Below are positions 33,334 to 42,347 of a stretch of DNA of 64,000 nucleotides, one piece after another; the first letter of the stretch is position 1; each line of letters begins with the position of its first letter. The notes under the pieces are model-generated. The model did not search any database. It saw nothing but the letters and a program-made list of their open reading frames with translations, and was not told where the DNA came from. The stretch comes from Candidatus Anammoximicrobium sp. (GTDB lineage Bacteria > Planctomycetota > Planctomycetia > Pirellulales > Pirellulaceae), in the NCBI GenBank assembly GCA_012515235.1, contig JAAYYU010000287.1:18667-82666 (forward strand). Direction: 5' to 3'. Made by a program: the position numbers and the translations under genes.

Positions 33334-33549
33334 ATGCCAAACGTTCAATACGAAATCGTCTTGTGCTGGAGCAAAGAGGATCAAGCCCTCCTCGCCGAAA
33401 CGCCTGAACTGCCAGGCTGCGCGGCGGATGGCGCGACATGCCAGGATGCCTTGGCCAATGTGGAGGTCGTGATCCGGGAATAGATCGAGACAGCGCAGGA
33501 GCTTGGTCGTTCGATCCTCGAGCCCCGCGGAAGATTCATGTACGCCTGA
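33334..33549 (+). pseudogene. HicB-like antitoxin gene with an in-frame amber codon
   Basis: The ATG at 33334 starts MPNVQYEIVLCWSKEDQALL and runs through ELPGCAADGATCQDALANVE to VVIRE, then TAG at 33481. Reading on in the same frame gives IETAQELGRSILEPRGRFMYA and a stop at 33547. HicB proteins have W-I-E-T-A at this point, so TGG has become TAG by one base change. The product would lose its last third. It lies one base after the hicA remnant, the normal hicAB order. Confidence 0.85.
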
Positions 33550-33703
33550 TCGAAGCTTGGCCTTGTCCGGAACTCGGCGATCGTCAGATTCGACAGGCAG
33601 GTCCGAACCAGCGACTGCAACCGAGTCGTCCTGTCGCCGGCTGAAGGCGGCCCGGCAAGCGCACGGTTCGCAGACGGATCGGTCTCAAGCAGGAGCCATA
33701 CGC

Positions 33704-35056
33704 ATGAAACCCGTTGAGAAACCGTCGGCGATGACTCGTCGCGACGCGGTCAAGACGCTGGGCCTGGTCGGCTCCGCCGGCCTCTGGGCAACCACCGGCC
33801 AGGCGGCTGGAAGCGCCGAAGCGGCGTCCGCCGGGGCGCTGGGTTCGGCCCATGAGTTGTTCGAGCAATACGAGCGCCGGTTCGCCGAGGCGCGTCTGCG
33901 GATGCCGGAGCGGAACCCGGCCGTGCCGGCGGATCGCGAAGCCATCGCGCAGATTGTCCAGGAATGCCTGGGCGTGCGACGCTCGTGGGTGCCCAAGATC
34001 CAGGCGGAGAAGGTGCGCGAGGCGGCTTTCGACGGCGGCCGGATCGAAATGCTCCGCGCGACTTCCTGGCCCGGCGTAACCGCGACGGCCTTGCTGTATC
34101 TGCCTGCCCCCAGCCCGCCGCAGCCGTTGCCGCTGGTGGTCCTGTGTTGCGGGCACGGCCAGGGCGGCAAGCTGGCCGACGGTTATCAACGCATGGCGCG
34201 GCAGATCACCCGCCGGGGCGCGATGGTGCTGTGTCCCGATAACCTGGGCCAAGGCGAGCGCGTGGCGATGGGCCACGGCCACTGCGTCAAGCCGTTTGCC
34301 TGCGGCCTGAGCGTCCAGGGCTTGATCGTCATGGAAACGCTCGGCTGGATCGCCTGGGCGCTGCAGGAACCGCGGGTGGACCCGCGCCGGGCGGCGGCCG
34401 TCGGCAACTCGGGCGGCGGCACGTTGACGGTCTTCCTGGCCGCGTTGTGCCCCGAGCTGGCAGTGCTTTCCTCGTCCGGTTATCCGAGCACCTTCGAGTT
34501 CGTCGCGCGGAAGGAGAAGAAACACTGCCACTGCAATCTCCTGCCGGGCGTGGTGGGCCGGGTGGAGATGTGGCACTTGCTGGGCAGTTTCGCGCCGCGG
34601 CCGCTGTTCATCTTTCAGGGTGACGGCGATCCGCTATTCCCGGCCGATCTGTTCTTTCATACGGCCCGCAAGATCCGGCAGGTCTATCGCGCGCTCCGCG
34701 CCGAGCCATCGTTCGAGTCGCGCGTCGTGACCGGCGGCCACTCCTGGGATGCCCCGCGGCGGGTGGCCTTGGGCAAGTTCCTGTCCCGCCATCTGGGCCT
34801 GCAACCGTCCCTGCCCGAGGAGAACGAACAGGAATCGGTTCTGACTCCCGCCGACCGGTGTCTCGAATCCTGGCCTGCCGACGCGCTCAGCACCGATGCC
34901 TTGGCGGAACAACTCGCGGGCCGCCGCGTGGACGACAACACCAGGCTGTGGGATGTCTATCCACCTGCCGTCGCTCGCAACGTCCCGCTCGACGACATCT
35001 CCCCCCGCGGGTCCACGCGACAGATCCTCGCCCAGTTCGAAGCGTTTTTGAGATAA
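33704..35056 (+). CDS. Tat-exported alpha/beta hydrolase, acetyl-xylan-esterase-like
   Basis: 450 residues from the ATG at 33704 (CAGGAG upstream). AMTRRDAVKTLGLVG is a twin-arginine signal. The hydrolase core shows LPLVVLCCGHGQGGK (oxyanion), a nucleophile elbow VGNSGGGTLTVFLA (Ser), the acid in IFQGDGDPLFPADLF and His in VTGGHSWDAPRRV. This pattern fits AXE1/dienelactone-hydrolase-type esterases acting on acetylated or methylated polysaccharides. The C-terminal 100 residues extend beyond the core. It converges with the Asp-box protein gene across a 9-base-arm hairpin. Confidence 0.87.
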   Translation: MKPVEKPSAMTRRDAVKTLGLVGSAGLWATTGQAAGSAEAASAGALGSAHELFEQYERRFAEARLRMPERNPAVPADREAIAQIVQECLGVRRSWVPKIQAEKVREAAFDGGRIEMLRATSWPGVTATALLYLPAPSPPQPLPLVVLCCGHGQGGKLADGYQRMARQITRRGAMVLCPDNLGQGERVAMGHGHCVKPFACGLSVQGLIVMETLGWIAWALQEPRVDPRRAAAVGNSGGGTLTVFLAALCPELAVLSSSGYPSTFEFVARKEKKHCHCNLLPGVVGRVEMWHLLGSFAPRPLFIFQGDGDPLFPADLFFHTARKIRQVYRALRAEPSFESRVVTGGHSWDAPRRVALGKFLSRHLGLQPSLPEENEQESVLTPADRCLESWPADALSTDALAEQLAGRRVDDNTRLWDVYPPAVARNVPLDDISPRGSTRQILAQFEAFLR

Positions 35057-35085
35057 CCGGCGACGCCCGGACGGTTCGTCGCCGG
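35057..35085. terminator. Hairpin between convergent genes, no T-tract
   Basis: CCGGCGACG (35057-35065) and CGTCGCCGG (35077-35085) form a perfect 9-base stem directly after the esterase stop. Without a T-run it is at best an imperfect or bidirectional terminator. Confidence 0.4.
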
Positions 35086-35137
35086 CACACGGCGTTGCTC
35101 AATCCAAAGCGGCCCTTGGCCGTCGCCGCGCGGGCGC

Positions 35138-36412
35138 CTATTTGGGCTTGACGAACATGACCTCGGCCGGATCAATCCACCCCGACCGCAGGTCCACCCG
35201 GAACCAGCCCTCGCTGTTCTTTTCATGGAAGCGAAGCGGGGACCGCTTGCCAAACTCCTTCAGATCGTACTGGGCCCAGGTCTTGCCCATATCCGGCGAG
35301 ATGATGAATCCCGTGTGGTAGGGCGAAGCGGTGGCGTAGTGGGCCGCCAGGATCACGCCGTCCTGAATGATCATGTTCGCGCATTCGTATTCCGGGTTGA
35401 ACAGCAGCGTGTGTTTTTCCGGAAAAGGAATATCCGCCGGGGCGCAGCGGAAGAGCCCCCGGTCGTGCGGCTTGGGGCCGTTCGCGTCGGCGATCCAGTA
35501 GGCCAGGCCGTCCACAAAGTTGATGCCGCCGGCCTTGTAGCGCGTGTTCAAACTGGCCGTCACGATGACCTTCCACTGCCACTGGTCCCGCCCCGCGTCG
35601 TACGTGCCGCGCAGCCAGTGGCATTCCTTTCCCTCCGGCCGGTCGGCGTCGCCCGTACAGGCATAGAACGCGTTTTCGACCGGGTTGTAGGCCACGCAGT
35701 GAATGTGGCGGGCGATCACGGGGTTGTCGGGGTCGCCCAGCAGCGTGCCCGTCTTGCCGCCGCCGGGGCTCCCGTTGTCCCGATAGTTTGGATTCTGGCC
35801 GAACGCATACGCGATCTTCACCGTCTGCCCGTTGTCGGCCGAGTAGTAGATGTTCACCGGGGAGGCCCCGCCGCGGACATTGCAGTAATTCCCCCACACC
35901 AACATCTCCGCGCCGTTTGCCACCCAGGAGTTGACGCCCGCCAGCGGGTGGAAATACCAGCCGGGGTTGGCAGGATTCTGCGGCGTGTGCGGCAGGTAGT
36001 CCTTCCCCTTGGCATCCTTCACCGTGAGGGGCTTACACGTCTTCAACTTGTCGGTGCTGAGGTACAGTTGCGTCTCCGTGGCGAAGACGATGTTTCCGTT
36101 CTTGAGAATGCGGCTGAACGTGATGCGGCCCGCGTCGGGAAACGCGGCTTGGTGGGGCCAGGTCCGGCCGTTGTCCTCCGAGAGGAAAATCGCTTCCGCC
36201 TCGCGGCCGAACGCCAGGTTGTCGCGATGCGAGTCGATGTACGGACCGGCCGGCTGCAAGCGATACCAGAAGTGTTCGGTCTCCCCCGCCAGAGACTCGC
36301 CCGCCGTGGCGTCGGCGGCCTGTCCGATCGCGCCGGGCAGCAAGAGCCCGACTGCAAGGGCGGCCTGGAAGCCGACGGATCGGCCTAGCTTTACGAGTAG
36401 TCGCGGTGTCAT
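35138..36412 (-). CDS. Secreted Asp-box (BNR/sialidase-like) propeller protein
   Basis: 424 residues with a signal peptide (about 1-33). Asp-box motifs are visible: SEDNGRTW, SADNGQTV and SPDMGKTW, the signature of sialidase-like and sortilin-like propellers. The catalytic Arg triad and nucleophile Tyr of true sialidases are not obvious. Aromatic-rich segments (GWYFHPLAGVNSW, HCVAYNPVENAFYACTG) suggest carbohydrate binding. AGGAAAGG precedes the ATG. It is likely a periplasmic polysaccharide-binding or degrading protein; substrate unknown. Confidence 0.8.
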   Translation of the reverse strand: MTPRLLVKLGRSVGFQAALAVGLLLPGAIGQAADATAGESLAGETEHFWYRLQPAGPYIDSHRDNLAFGREAEAIFLSEDNGRTWPHQAAFPDAGRITFSRILKNGNIVFATETQLYLSTDKLKTCKPLTVKDAKGKDYLPHTPQNPANPGWYFHPLAGVNSWVANGAEMLVWGNYCNVRGGASPVNIYYSADNGQTVKIAYAFGQNPNYRDNGSPGGGKTGTLLGDPDNPVIARHIHCVAYNPVENAFYACTGDADRPEGKECHWLRGTYDAGRDQWQWKVIVTASLNTRYKAGGINFVDGLAYWIADANGPKPHDRGLFRCAPADIPFPEKHTLLFNPEYECANMIIQDGVILAAHYATASPYHTGFIISPDMGKTWAQYDLKEFGKRSPLRFHEKNSEGWFRVDLRSGWIDPAEVMFVKPK

Positions 36413-36649
36413 GCTGTGTCACCCTTTCCTGCTGAGATGTTGGTTGGCGATGCGAAAACGTGCAGCGCGATCGCCGCCCGCGTCAGTTCCCGCGGTCGTG
36501 CGGTCAGCGGCGGCGAGTCCCAGGACGATCGTCCGGCACCGTCACCGAAATGTCAAGACCCGCAACGCCTTGAGGCGCAGTCCCGTCGCGGCAACGGCCC
36601 CTCGTGCGTCGTCAAGTCTAACACTTGAGGCTGCAGCGAGTGAGCGGCT

Positions 36650-36693
36650 CGGCGCTAGCCGCCAGTAGTCCTGGAAACCAGCAGCTAGCGCCG
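36650..36693. repeat. Inverted repeat CGGCGCTAGC / GCTAGCGCCG
   Basis: Perfect 10-base arms at 36650-36659 and 36684-36693 flank a 24-base loop. The GGCGCTAGC core and extragenic site resemble the REP-like palindromes scattered in planctomycete genomes. Only one copy is visible in this window. Confidence 0.5.
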
Positions 36694-36790
36694 TGCCGCG
36701 CACATCCGACGCTGTTCGCCTGGGCGACGCACTACCAGCCTGTTGAAAAAAGAACGTCTCGCGGAAGGAACCCGCTGGGGCCCTTCTTTT

Positions 36791-36824
36791 GTCAGTTTGA
36801 CAGACTTCGGTCTGTCAGTTTGAC
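36791..36824 (+). promoter_or_regulatory. TTCG-tetraloop hairpin flanked by 11-base direct repeats
   Basis: TGACAGAC-TTCG-GTCTGTCA (36798-36817) is an 8-base perfect stem with a cUUCGg-type loop, exceptionally stable as RNA. GTCAGTTTGAC at 36791-36801 and 36814-36824 are direct repeats spaced 23 bases start to start, each a GTCA-N3-TGAC dyad. It lies about 265 bases before the first hsp20 gene. Confidence 0.6.
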
Positions 36825-37084
36825 GCACGCCAGGTGCGGCTTGCGTCCCGCCCGCGAGTTCCCGCCCAGCGGCCTTTTGGGCGGGTTGCTGCAACGTCTT
36901 GATTTCGCGGGGTTTTTTCCTCGTTTCGTCCGCCCGTTCCGGCTGTTGAGACCGCCCGCAACGGTTTGGCACGCAGGTTGCTTTCTTCACTCCCTCGGGC
37001 GCGGCGGCACGCCGACGCCCAAGGGTGCAAGTGGAGCCGAGCAATTGGCACAGTCACGCATATTCTTCAGAGGAGGACCGGACG

Positions 37085-37528
37085 ATGTTGAGCGCACGTT
37101 GGCAACCCATGTTGGACATGCAGGCGGAAGTGAATCGCCTGCGGGACGAGATGGATCGGCTGTTCGGACGTTGGACCGGCCGGCGGTTTCCGCTGGCCCC
37201 GACGACGTACCCCCTGATGAACGTCTGGGAGGAAGATGAAAACTTGTTTGTGGAAACGGAACTGCCCGGCATGGAGTTGGGCGACTTGGAGATCTATGTC
37301 CACGGCGACCAACTGGCCGTGAAGGGCGAGCGGAAGGAACCGGGCAACGACAAAAACACGTGGCACCGCCGCGAGCGCGGGTATGGCAAGTTCGCCCGCG
37401 TGCTGGAACTGCCCGTGCCCGTCGATGAGGACAAGGTCGCGGCCGCGTTTAAGAACGGCGTGCTGACGATTACCTTGCCCAAGAGGGCGGAGGCCAAGCC
37501 GCGGCGGATCGATATCCGCGCGGACTGA
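37085..37528 (+). CDS. Hsp20/alpha-crystallin small heat shock protein, first copy
   Basis: 147 residues. The N-terminal arm (MLSARWQPMLDMQAEVNRLR) is followed by an alpha-crystallin domain: PLMNVWEEDENLFVETELPG, LEIYVHGDQLAVKGERKEP and the end signature VAAAFKNGVLTITLPKR. The C-terminal IxI anchor appears as IDI. Small Hsps hold unfolded proteins in large oligomers. GAGGAGG precedes the ATG. It is followed 60 bases later by a second hsp20 gene with its own ribosome site, so the two likely form one transcript and mixed oligomers. Confidence 0.95.
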   Translation: MLSARWQPMLDMQAEVNRLRDEMDRLFGRWTGRRFPLAPTTYPLMNVWEEDENLFVETELPGMELGDLEIYVHGDQLAVKGERKEPGNDKNTWHRRERGYGKFARVLELPVPVDEDKVAAAFKNGVLTITLPKRAEAKPRRIDIRAD

Positions 37529-37588
37529 GCCGCCGTCCCGAGTCGATAGATCGATTCCAGGGAACACTATCCAAGAGGAGAATGAGCC

Positions 37589-37981
37589 ATGTCCCAACTT
37601 GTCAAGCAAGAGCAACACCAGGAAGCGGGCGCCGTCGAGCGCACCCGAGAGAGCGCTACGTACACTCCCCGCTTCGACATCTGGGAGACGGAAGAAGAAC
37701 TGATTCTGTGCGGCGATTTGCCGGGCGTGGAGCCGGAGGATCTGGACATCCGGTTTGAAAACCGCGAACTGACGATCCTGGGCAAAGTCGCGCCGCGGCA
37801 CGCAGACCGACGCAGCGTGTACAGCGAATACGGCGTGGGCGATTTCTATCGGACGTTCGCCGTCGGCGAGTCGATCGACGGCGAGAAGATCGCCGCCGAA
37901 CTGAAGAACGGCGTGCTGACGGTCCACCTGCCGAAGTCCGACGCGGTCAAACCGCGGCGGATCGCCGTCAGCGCGGGCTGA
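37589..37981 (+). CDS. Hsp20/alpha-crystallin small heat shock protein, second copy
   Basis: 130 residues, diverged from the first copy. The N-terminal arm is short and polar (MSQLVKQEQHQEAGAVERT). The core shows PRFDIWETEEELILCGDLPG, LDIRFENRELTILGKV, FYRTFAVGESIDGEKIAAEL and KNGVLTVHLPKSDAV. The C-terminal anchor is IAV, weaker than the usual IxI. GAGGAG precedes the ATG and a strong terminator ends the unit 40 bases after the stop. Two unequal Hsp20 subunits in tandem often co-assemble. Confidence 0.95.
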   Translation: MSQLVKQEQHQEAGAVERTRESATYTPRFDIWETEEELILCGDLPGVEPEDLDIRFENRELTILGKVAPRHADRRSVYSEYGVGDFYRTFAVGESIDGEKIAAELKNGVLTVHLPKSDAVKPRRIAVSAG

Positions 37982-38021
37982 GTCCAAGCCCGCGGGAAGC
38001 GCTTACGACGATCTCTGCAAC

Positions 38022-38058
38022 AGCCCGGCTCTGGGCAAGAGCCGGGCTTTCTCTTTTT
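38022..38058 (+). terminator. Rho-independent terminator after hsp20 pair
   Basis: AGCCCGGCTCT and AGAGCCGGGCT form an 11-base perfect stem around GGGCA, then TTTCTCTTTTT. Confidence 0.93.
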
Positions 38059-38113
38059 GGGCCTGGACCGCCGAGCCCGTTCCGGCACGGTTCGCGGGCG
38101 ACAGGGAATCCGC

Positions 38114-41100
38114 TCAAGGCTGCTTCTCCGTCCGTTGCTTGGACGCCGCCGAGACATAATCGCCCCGCAAATAGTCGATGTTGAATTCGCCCCCGCCAGC
38201 GCCGCCGCAGGGGTCCAGCCTCAGGCCGGTGACCGTCTGGCCTTTCCAGCCCGGATGCTGTCCCACGTCGATCCGATACTCGTGAAACCGCCCGTCGGGG
38301 ATGACGGGAAAGCTGACCGTTGTCTGCTCCGAAAACGCCGGCGACGACTCGGTCGTCCAGAACAACTGGCCGCCGGAGCCGGCGGTGACGCGCAGGTTCA
38401 GGCGGATGCCCAGGCACGTGTCGCCGGCGACCCGCAACAGCGGCCTGACCAGATACGGATCCGGGCCGGAGATGCGGCCGAACAGCGCGCCGTCCTTGGG
38501 AAACAACTCCGAAATGTCGTGCGCCGGCAACCAGCCGTCTGCGGCGTCGTCGAATTCGAAGGCGATCCGGTCGACCGGCCACGGCAGCCGCTTCACCGCC
38601 CGGAACACCACGCCGTCGGCCCGGACTTTGGCAGCGCCGGACCTGGCCACGCGCACGGCCAGATAGCCGTTGCCCGCATCGTACCGCCAGCACGACTCGA
38701 CGCCCTGCTCGATATCGATCCGTTCCTTCAGCGACAGGCCATCCAGGAACACTGCGTCCGGGCGAGTCACGTTGGAAATCAGCAGCACGCCTTGCTCGCC
38801 CTCGGGATAGGCGACGTCCACCGAGATCACCGTTCCCCGGTGCGCCGCGCCGGCGATCTTGCCAAACGTCGTGACGTGGACTTGCCGGCCCGGCGAGCCG
38901 ACGATCGCCGTCGTGGGCTCCTGATCGCGGTCCAGCAGCTTGAAGACCGATTGCAGAATCTGATTCGGACCAAAGATCCAGGGCGACTTCTTGCCGTCGA
39001 TGGCGCTGATGCTGTCGGGCCACAAGGCTACGTTCTCGCCCGCCGGCTCCTGCTGGTGAATCGCGCTGCGGATCACCGTTTCGGCAAGTTTCCGCCAGGG
39101 CAAACTGCGATCGTGGTCGGACAGTCGCAGCAGGGCGTTTGCATACCGCAGACCGTTCCATTGGACCGGACGGCCGAACCAGGAACCGCGATACCACGTC
39201 GCTCCGAACACCGGAATGCTGGCGCCCACCAGATACGGCTTGTCCGCGTCGCTCCACAGGTAGATGAACGGCAATCCGCGTTTGGCCCAGATCACGGCGT
39301 CGTCCAGCCAGCGGCGGTCACCGGCGATGCGATAGGCCTCGACAAAGGCGTCCACCGCGTCCGCGGCGGCCAACACGTCCGGCGCATGGACCGGAATCTC
39401 CCAGACCTGGGCGGCCCGCGGCACCTGGAAACGCTCCATCAGGGCCAGCGTGCTCCGCATCTGCTCGTACGCTTCCTGGTCGCCCGAAATCCGCGCGTAG
39501 CGGAGGATTTCATACGCCTTCCGGGCGCAGGTGCCCAGTTCCAGGGCGTCGTCCGGTCCCAGTTGGTAATAATCCATGCCCACAAACGGCCCGCTGTCGT
39601 GCTGCTGATCCGCGTCGAACCGCCAGCCGCCGTCGTCGTCACGTTGGGCCAGCAGCCGGGCTGCCGCCGCCGGATTGGCAAACGCCAGATCCGCCCGGTT
39701 CGGGAACCGCTGGGCGTCCAGCCGCGGTTCGCCTCCCACCAAGGCCCGCACCTCCTCCGCCCGAGCCCGGCACCGCCGCCGCAGCTCCTCGTCGCGCACG
39801 ATGAGCGCGCCGGCCATCAAGTCCGCCACGAACGAGCGCGGGCGGCCTGTGGCGGACAACACCGCGTTGCCCTTGGTCGTCCACCACTGCTTGCTCTCCG
39901 GCAGCCATAACGATTGCAGGTAGGCCTGCATCGAGAATTCGATCTCCCGCTCGTACGACCCGCGCGGCAGCGGCGCGGGTTCCGGCCAGCCCTGGAGCTG
40001 CACCCAGCGGTCGATCGCGGCCAGCGGGCTGCGAGCCGACGCGTCGGCCAGAATCCGGGCCTGCAGCCGCAGGGGCGTGCCGGCCCGAAGCTGGTACGGC
40101 CGAACGGCTTCGCGCTTGTTGGGCTCCACGAATTCCGGCACCGTGGGCAGAAACAGACCAGCCAGATGCGCGCGTTGATTCTGAAAGCGGTCCGGTGAGG
40201 CAAAGACGCACGAGGGCCGGTCGCGGCTGCCGTCCCAACGCTGGTGGACGTCCCACAGCAGCCCGACGGTGGCCGACGGACCCGTCAAGCCGACGGCGGG
40301 CACCGTGATCAGGTTCGGGTGGACCACGTAGCGGATCCGGTCCGGGTGGTCCTCCGCAATGTCCAGCGAACTGGACGAAACCTCGTCGCCGACCAGCCAC
40401 TCCAGGCCCGGAAAGACCGCTTCGTGACGATCCAGGGCGTACACCATCGGGCCGTCGAATGCCAACAACTGCGCCGGCTTGTCGCACGACACTTCGTACT
40501 GCGTGGAGATCTCTTTGGCCCAATCGGCCAACTCGAAGGAGGCGGTCACCGTCCAACGCTTGCCGCTGCCGTCCTGGTGAGTCGAACGGAATTGCAGCCG
40601 GGCCGAATCCGACGTGGTGACCTCCGGACTTTCCTCGGCATAGACCACTTTCTCCACCCGCGCGCCGTCTTGTTCGCGGTACACCAGGCGGCTCAACTGC
40701 GGAAGCCAGGCGACCGTCTTCCAACTGCCGCCGGAGGCGACGGACAACTCGCCCGGCCCGTAACCAAAAGCCTGCCGGCGAAACGCCAACCGCAGCGCGC
40801 CGTTCTCCAGGACGGCAAAGTCCTTCTCGACCCGCGCACTCAGTCGGCCGATCTCCGCGGGCAACTGGACGGCGGCACCGACCGTCAACTCGCTTTCCGC
40901 CGTCAACGTGTCGGTTACGCCGTCCGCCGTCGCGGTGACAGCCGTCTTGACGCGCGGAGACTGCGCTTGCGGCACAAATTCCGCCCGCAACACCCCGGTG
41001 CGGCCGGGCGGAATTGCCGGCAGCGTCTGGCGGCTTGTTTCGGACGCCAGACGGAACTCGCAAGCGGGATTCGCCACGATGACCTGACCCGTGTTCTCCA

Positions 41101-42046
41101 ACACGCACTCGACAACGGCGACTTCGCCCACCGCAACCACGGGTGCGACAGGACCGAAGCTGCGCAACTCGAGACCGGAACTCAGTTCCAGCCACGAATG
41201 GTCCCCGATCTCGCCTGCTTGCGCGAGAACCTCAACGCGGCAGGCTTGGCGCCGACTGCCCCGGACCGTCCAGACGGCCCGCGTTGCGCGGTCCGACGCC
41301 AGACGTTCGATCTGGGTCTCGGCCGGCGTCGCGGTCAAACCTGCCGGCAGCCTGAGCGATGCCCGAATCCCGGTCAGGTCCCCATCGCCCACGTTCTCGA
41401 TCTTGGCGCGGACCACGCACGCCTCGCCAGGACGATCGCCATCCTCTTCCAGCCGGATCGTACTGATCCGCAGCAGGGGACCGACGCGGTCGACGTGCGA
41501 CACGTCGTCCACCAGGAGTTCGCCCGCCGTGCCGACGATCCGCACCGCGAATTGGACCCAGCGGACCTTGGGGTTCTGAGTGAAATCGTACTTCAGCCGG
41601 GCGTGGTGCCATTGGCCGTCCCCGACGTGCGGCGCTGGAACCGCGAATCGGGCTCGCATCGTCCCGGTCTTTTCCGCCGCGTCGGCATCCATCGGAATGG
41701 CGTAGACGCACAGCTCGGCATTCTGGGCCGAGATCGCCTTGTACCAGAAGTCGATGCCCCCGCTGCGCTGATGCAGCATCGCGCCGCCCTTGTCGGCGGC
41801 GGAGCCGAAAACCCGATTCAATCCGCTCTCCGCGGCTTTCGTCTCCGCCGAGCGGACGATGCGTAACGATCGCTTCCCCGAGTGCGCGTCCCCGCTCACT
41901 TCCACCTGGCTGCCGACCGGCGACCAATCGACGGGGAATCCCTGCGCATTCAAGTCTTCAAACGACCCGTTCGTGCACGGATTGACCGCCACCGAGGCGG
42001 ACAACAGACACGAACACACGGCGGCACAGACCGACGAGAACAACAT
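38114..42046 (-). CDS. Giant secreted protein with carbohydrate-binding-like and alpha-toroid domains
   Basis: 1310 residues from the ATG at 42046 (GGAG upstream); an in-frame ATG at 42118 would add 24 residues before the same signal peptide (MLFSSVCAAVCSCLLSASVA). Residues 25-200 look like a galactose-binding-type sandwich (NGSFEDLNAQGFPVDWSPVG). Next come CARDB/NEW3-like beta-domains (RAKIENVGDGDLTGIRASLR, VECVLENTGQVIVANPACEF), a beta-supersandwich region, then helical repeats (about 700-1000) of an alpha/alpha-toroid with GLRYANALLRLSDHD. The end is another sandwich. The layout resembles polysaccharide lyases or GH-type toroids, but no catalytic motif is certain. Confidence 0.75.
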   Translation of the reverse strand: MLFSSVCAAVCSCLLSASVAVNPCTNGSFEDLNAQGFPVDWSPVGSQVEVSGDAHSGKRSLRIVRSAETKAAESGLNRVFGSAADKGGAMLHQRSGGIDFWYKAISAQNAELCVYAIPMDADAAEKTGTMRARFAVPAPHVGDGQWHHARLKYDFTQNPKVRWVQFAVRIVGTAGELLVDDVSHVDRVGPLLRISTIRLEEDGDRPGEACVVRAKIENVGDGDLTGIRASLRLPAGLTATPAETQIERLASDRATRAVWTVRGSRRQACRVEVLAQAGEIGDHSWLELSSGLELRSFGPVAPVVAVGEVAVVECVLENTGQVIVANPACEFRLASETSRQTLPAIPPGRTGVLRAEFVPQAQSPRVKTAVTATADGVTDTLTAESELTVGAAVQLPAEIGRLSARVEKDFAVLENGALRLAFRRQAFGYGPGELSVASGGSWKTVAWLPQLSRLVYREQDGARVEKVVYAEESPEVTTSDSARLQFRSTHQDGSGKRWTVTASFELADWAKEISTQYEVSCDKPAQLLAFDGPMVYALDRHEAVFPGLEWLVGDEVSSSSLDIAEDHPDRIRYVVHPNLITVPAVGLTGPSATVGLLWDVHQRWDGSRDRPSCVFASPDRFQNQRAHLAGLFLPTVPEFVEPNKREAVRPYQLRAGTPLRLQARILADASARSPLAAIDRWVQLQGWPEPAPLPRGSYEREIEFSMQAYLQSLWLPESKQWWTTKGNAVLSATGRPRSFVADLMAGALIVRDEELRRRCRARAEEVRALVGGEPRLDAQRFPNRADLAFANPAAAARLLAQRDDDGGWRFDADQQHDSGPFVGMDYYQLGPDDALELGTCARKAYEILRYARISGDQEAYEQMRSTLALMERFQVPRAAQVWEIPVHAPDVLAAADAVDAFVEAYRIAGDRRWLDDAVIWAKRGLPFIYLWSDADKPYLVGASIPVFGATWYRGSWFGRPVQWNGLRYANALLRLSDHDRSLPWRKLAETVIRSAIHQQEPAGENVALWPDSISAIDGKKSPWIFGPNQILQSVFKLLDRDQEPTTAIVGSPGRQVHVTTFGKIAGAAHRGTVISVDVAYPEGEQGVLLISNVTRPDAVFLDGLSLKERIDIEQGVESCWRYDAGNGYLAVRVARSGAAKVRADGVVFRAVKRLPWPVDRIAFEFDDAADGWLPAHDISELFPKDGALFGRISGPDPYLVRPLLRVAGDTCLGIRLNLRVTAGSGGQLFWTTESSPAFSEQTTVSFPVIPDGRFHEYRIDVGQHPGWKGQTVTGLRLDPCGGAGGGEFNIDYLRGDYVSAASKQRTEKQP

Positions 42047-42347
42047 GGCACGGGTGCTCCAGCATAAAAGTGCATACGGATGAGGCAAGGCACCATCCCT
42101 GACCGGTGTCGCCCGCAACGTGACTCGCAGCGGCGAACCGTTTGCGCAAAGAAGCCTGCCCCAGACGCCCTATAGTACGCCCCAGGCGGCAAATCCCGCA
42201 AGCACTTTTGGCAACCTTCTGAGCGATGACGCGCCCTCGTTGCGGAAAGAATTGCGTGACGGGCCTTGGGGAACTCGGGGTAAGATTGCCGATTGCGCGG
42301 ACCGGGCAATCCAGCACCCCCGGCCGTCGGCAGCGTCCGCGGCCCGA

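Larger units (their letters stand above)
36413..37084. other. Repeat- and regulator-rich intergenic region, 672 bases
   Basis: No gene is supported. It holds a 10-base-arm inverted repeat (36650-36693), two GTCAGTTTGAC direct repeats around a TTCG-loop hairpin (36791-36824) and the ribosome site GAGGAGG just before hsp20. It must contain the hsp20 promoter; a CIRCE element (TTAGCACTC-N9-GAGTGCTAA) is not present. Confidence 0.6.

Noticed and set aside
33025..33549. TAG recoded as an amino acid in hicA and hicB
   Set aside because: hcp, the SDR gene and rpmG in the same window end with TAG, and hicA also has a frameshift, so mutation is the simpler reading.
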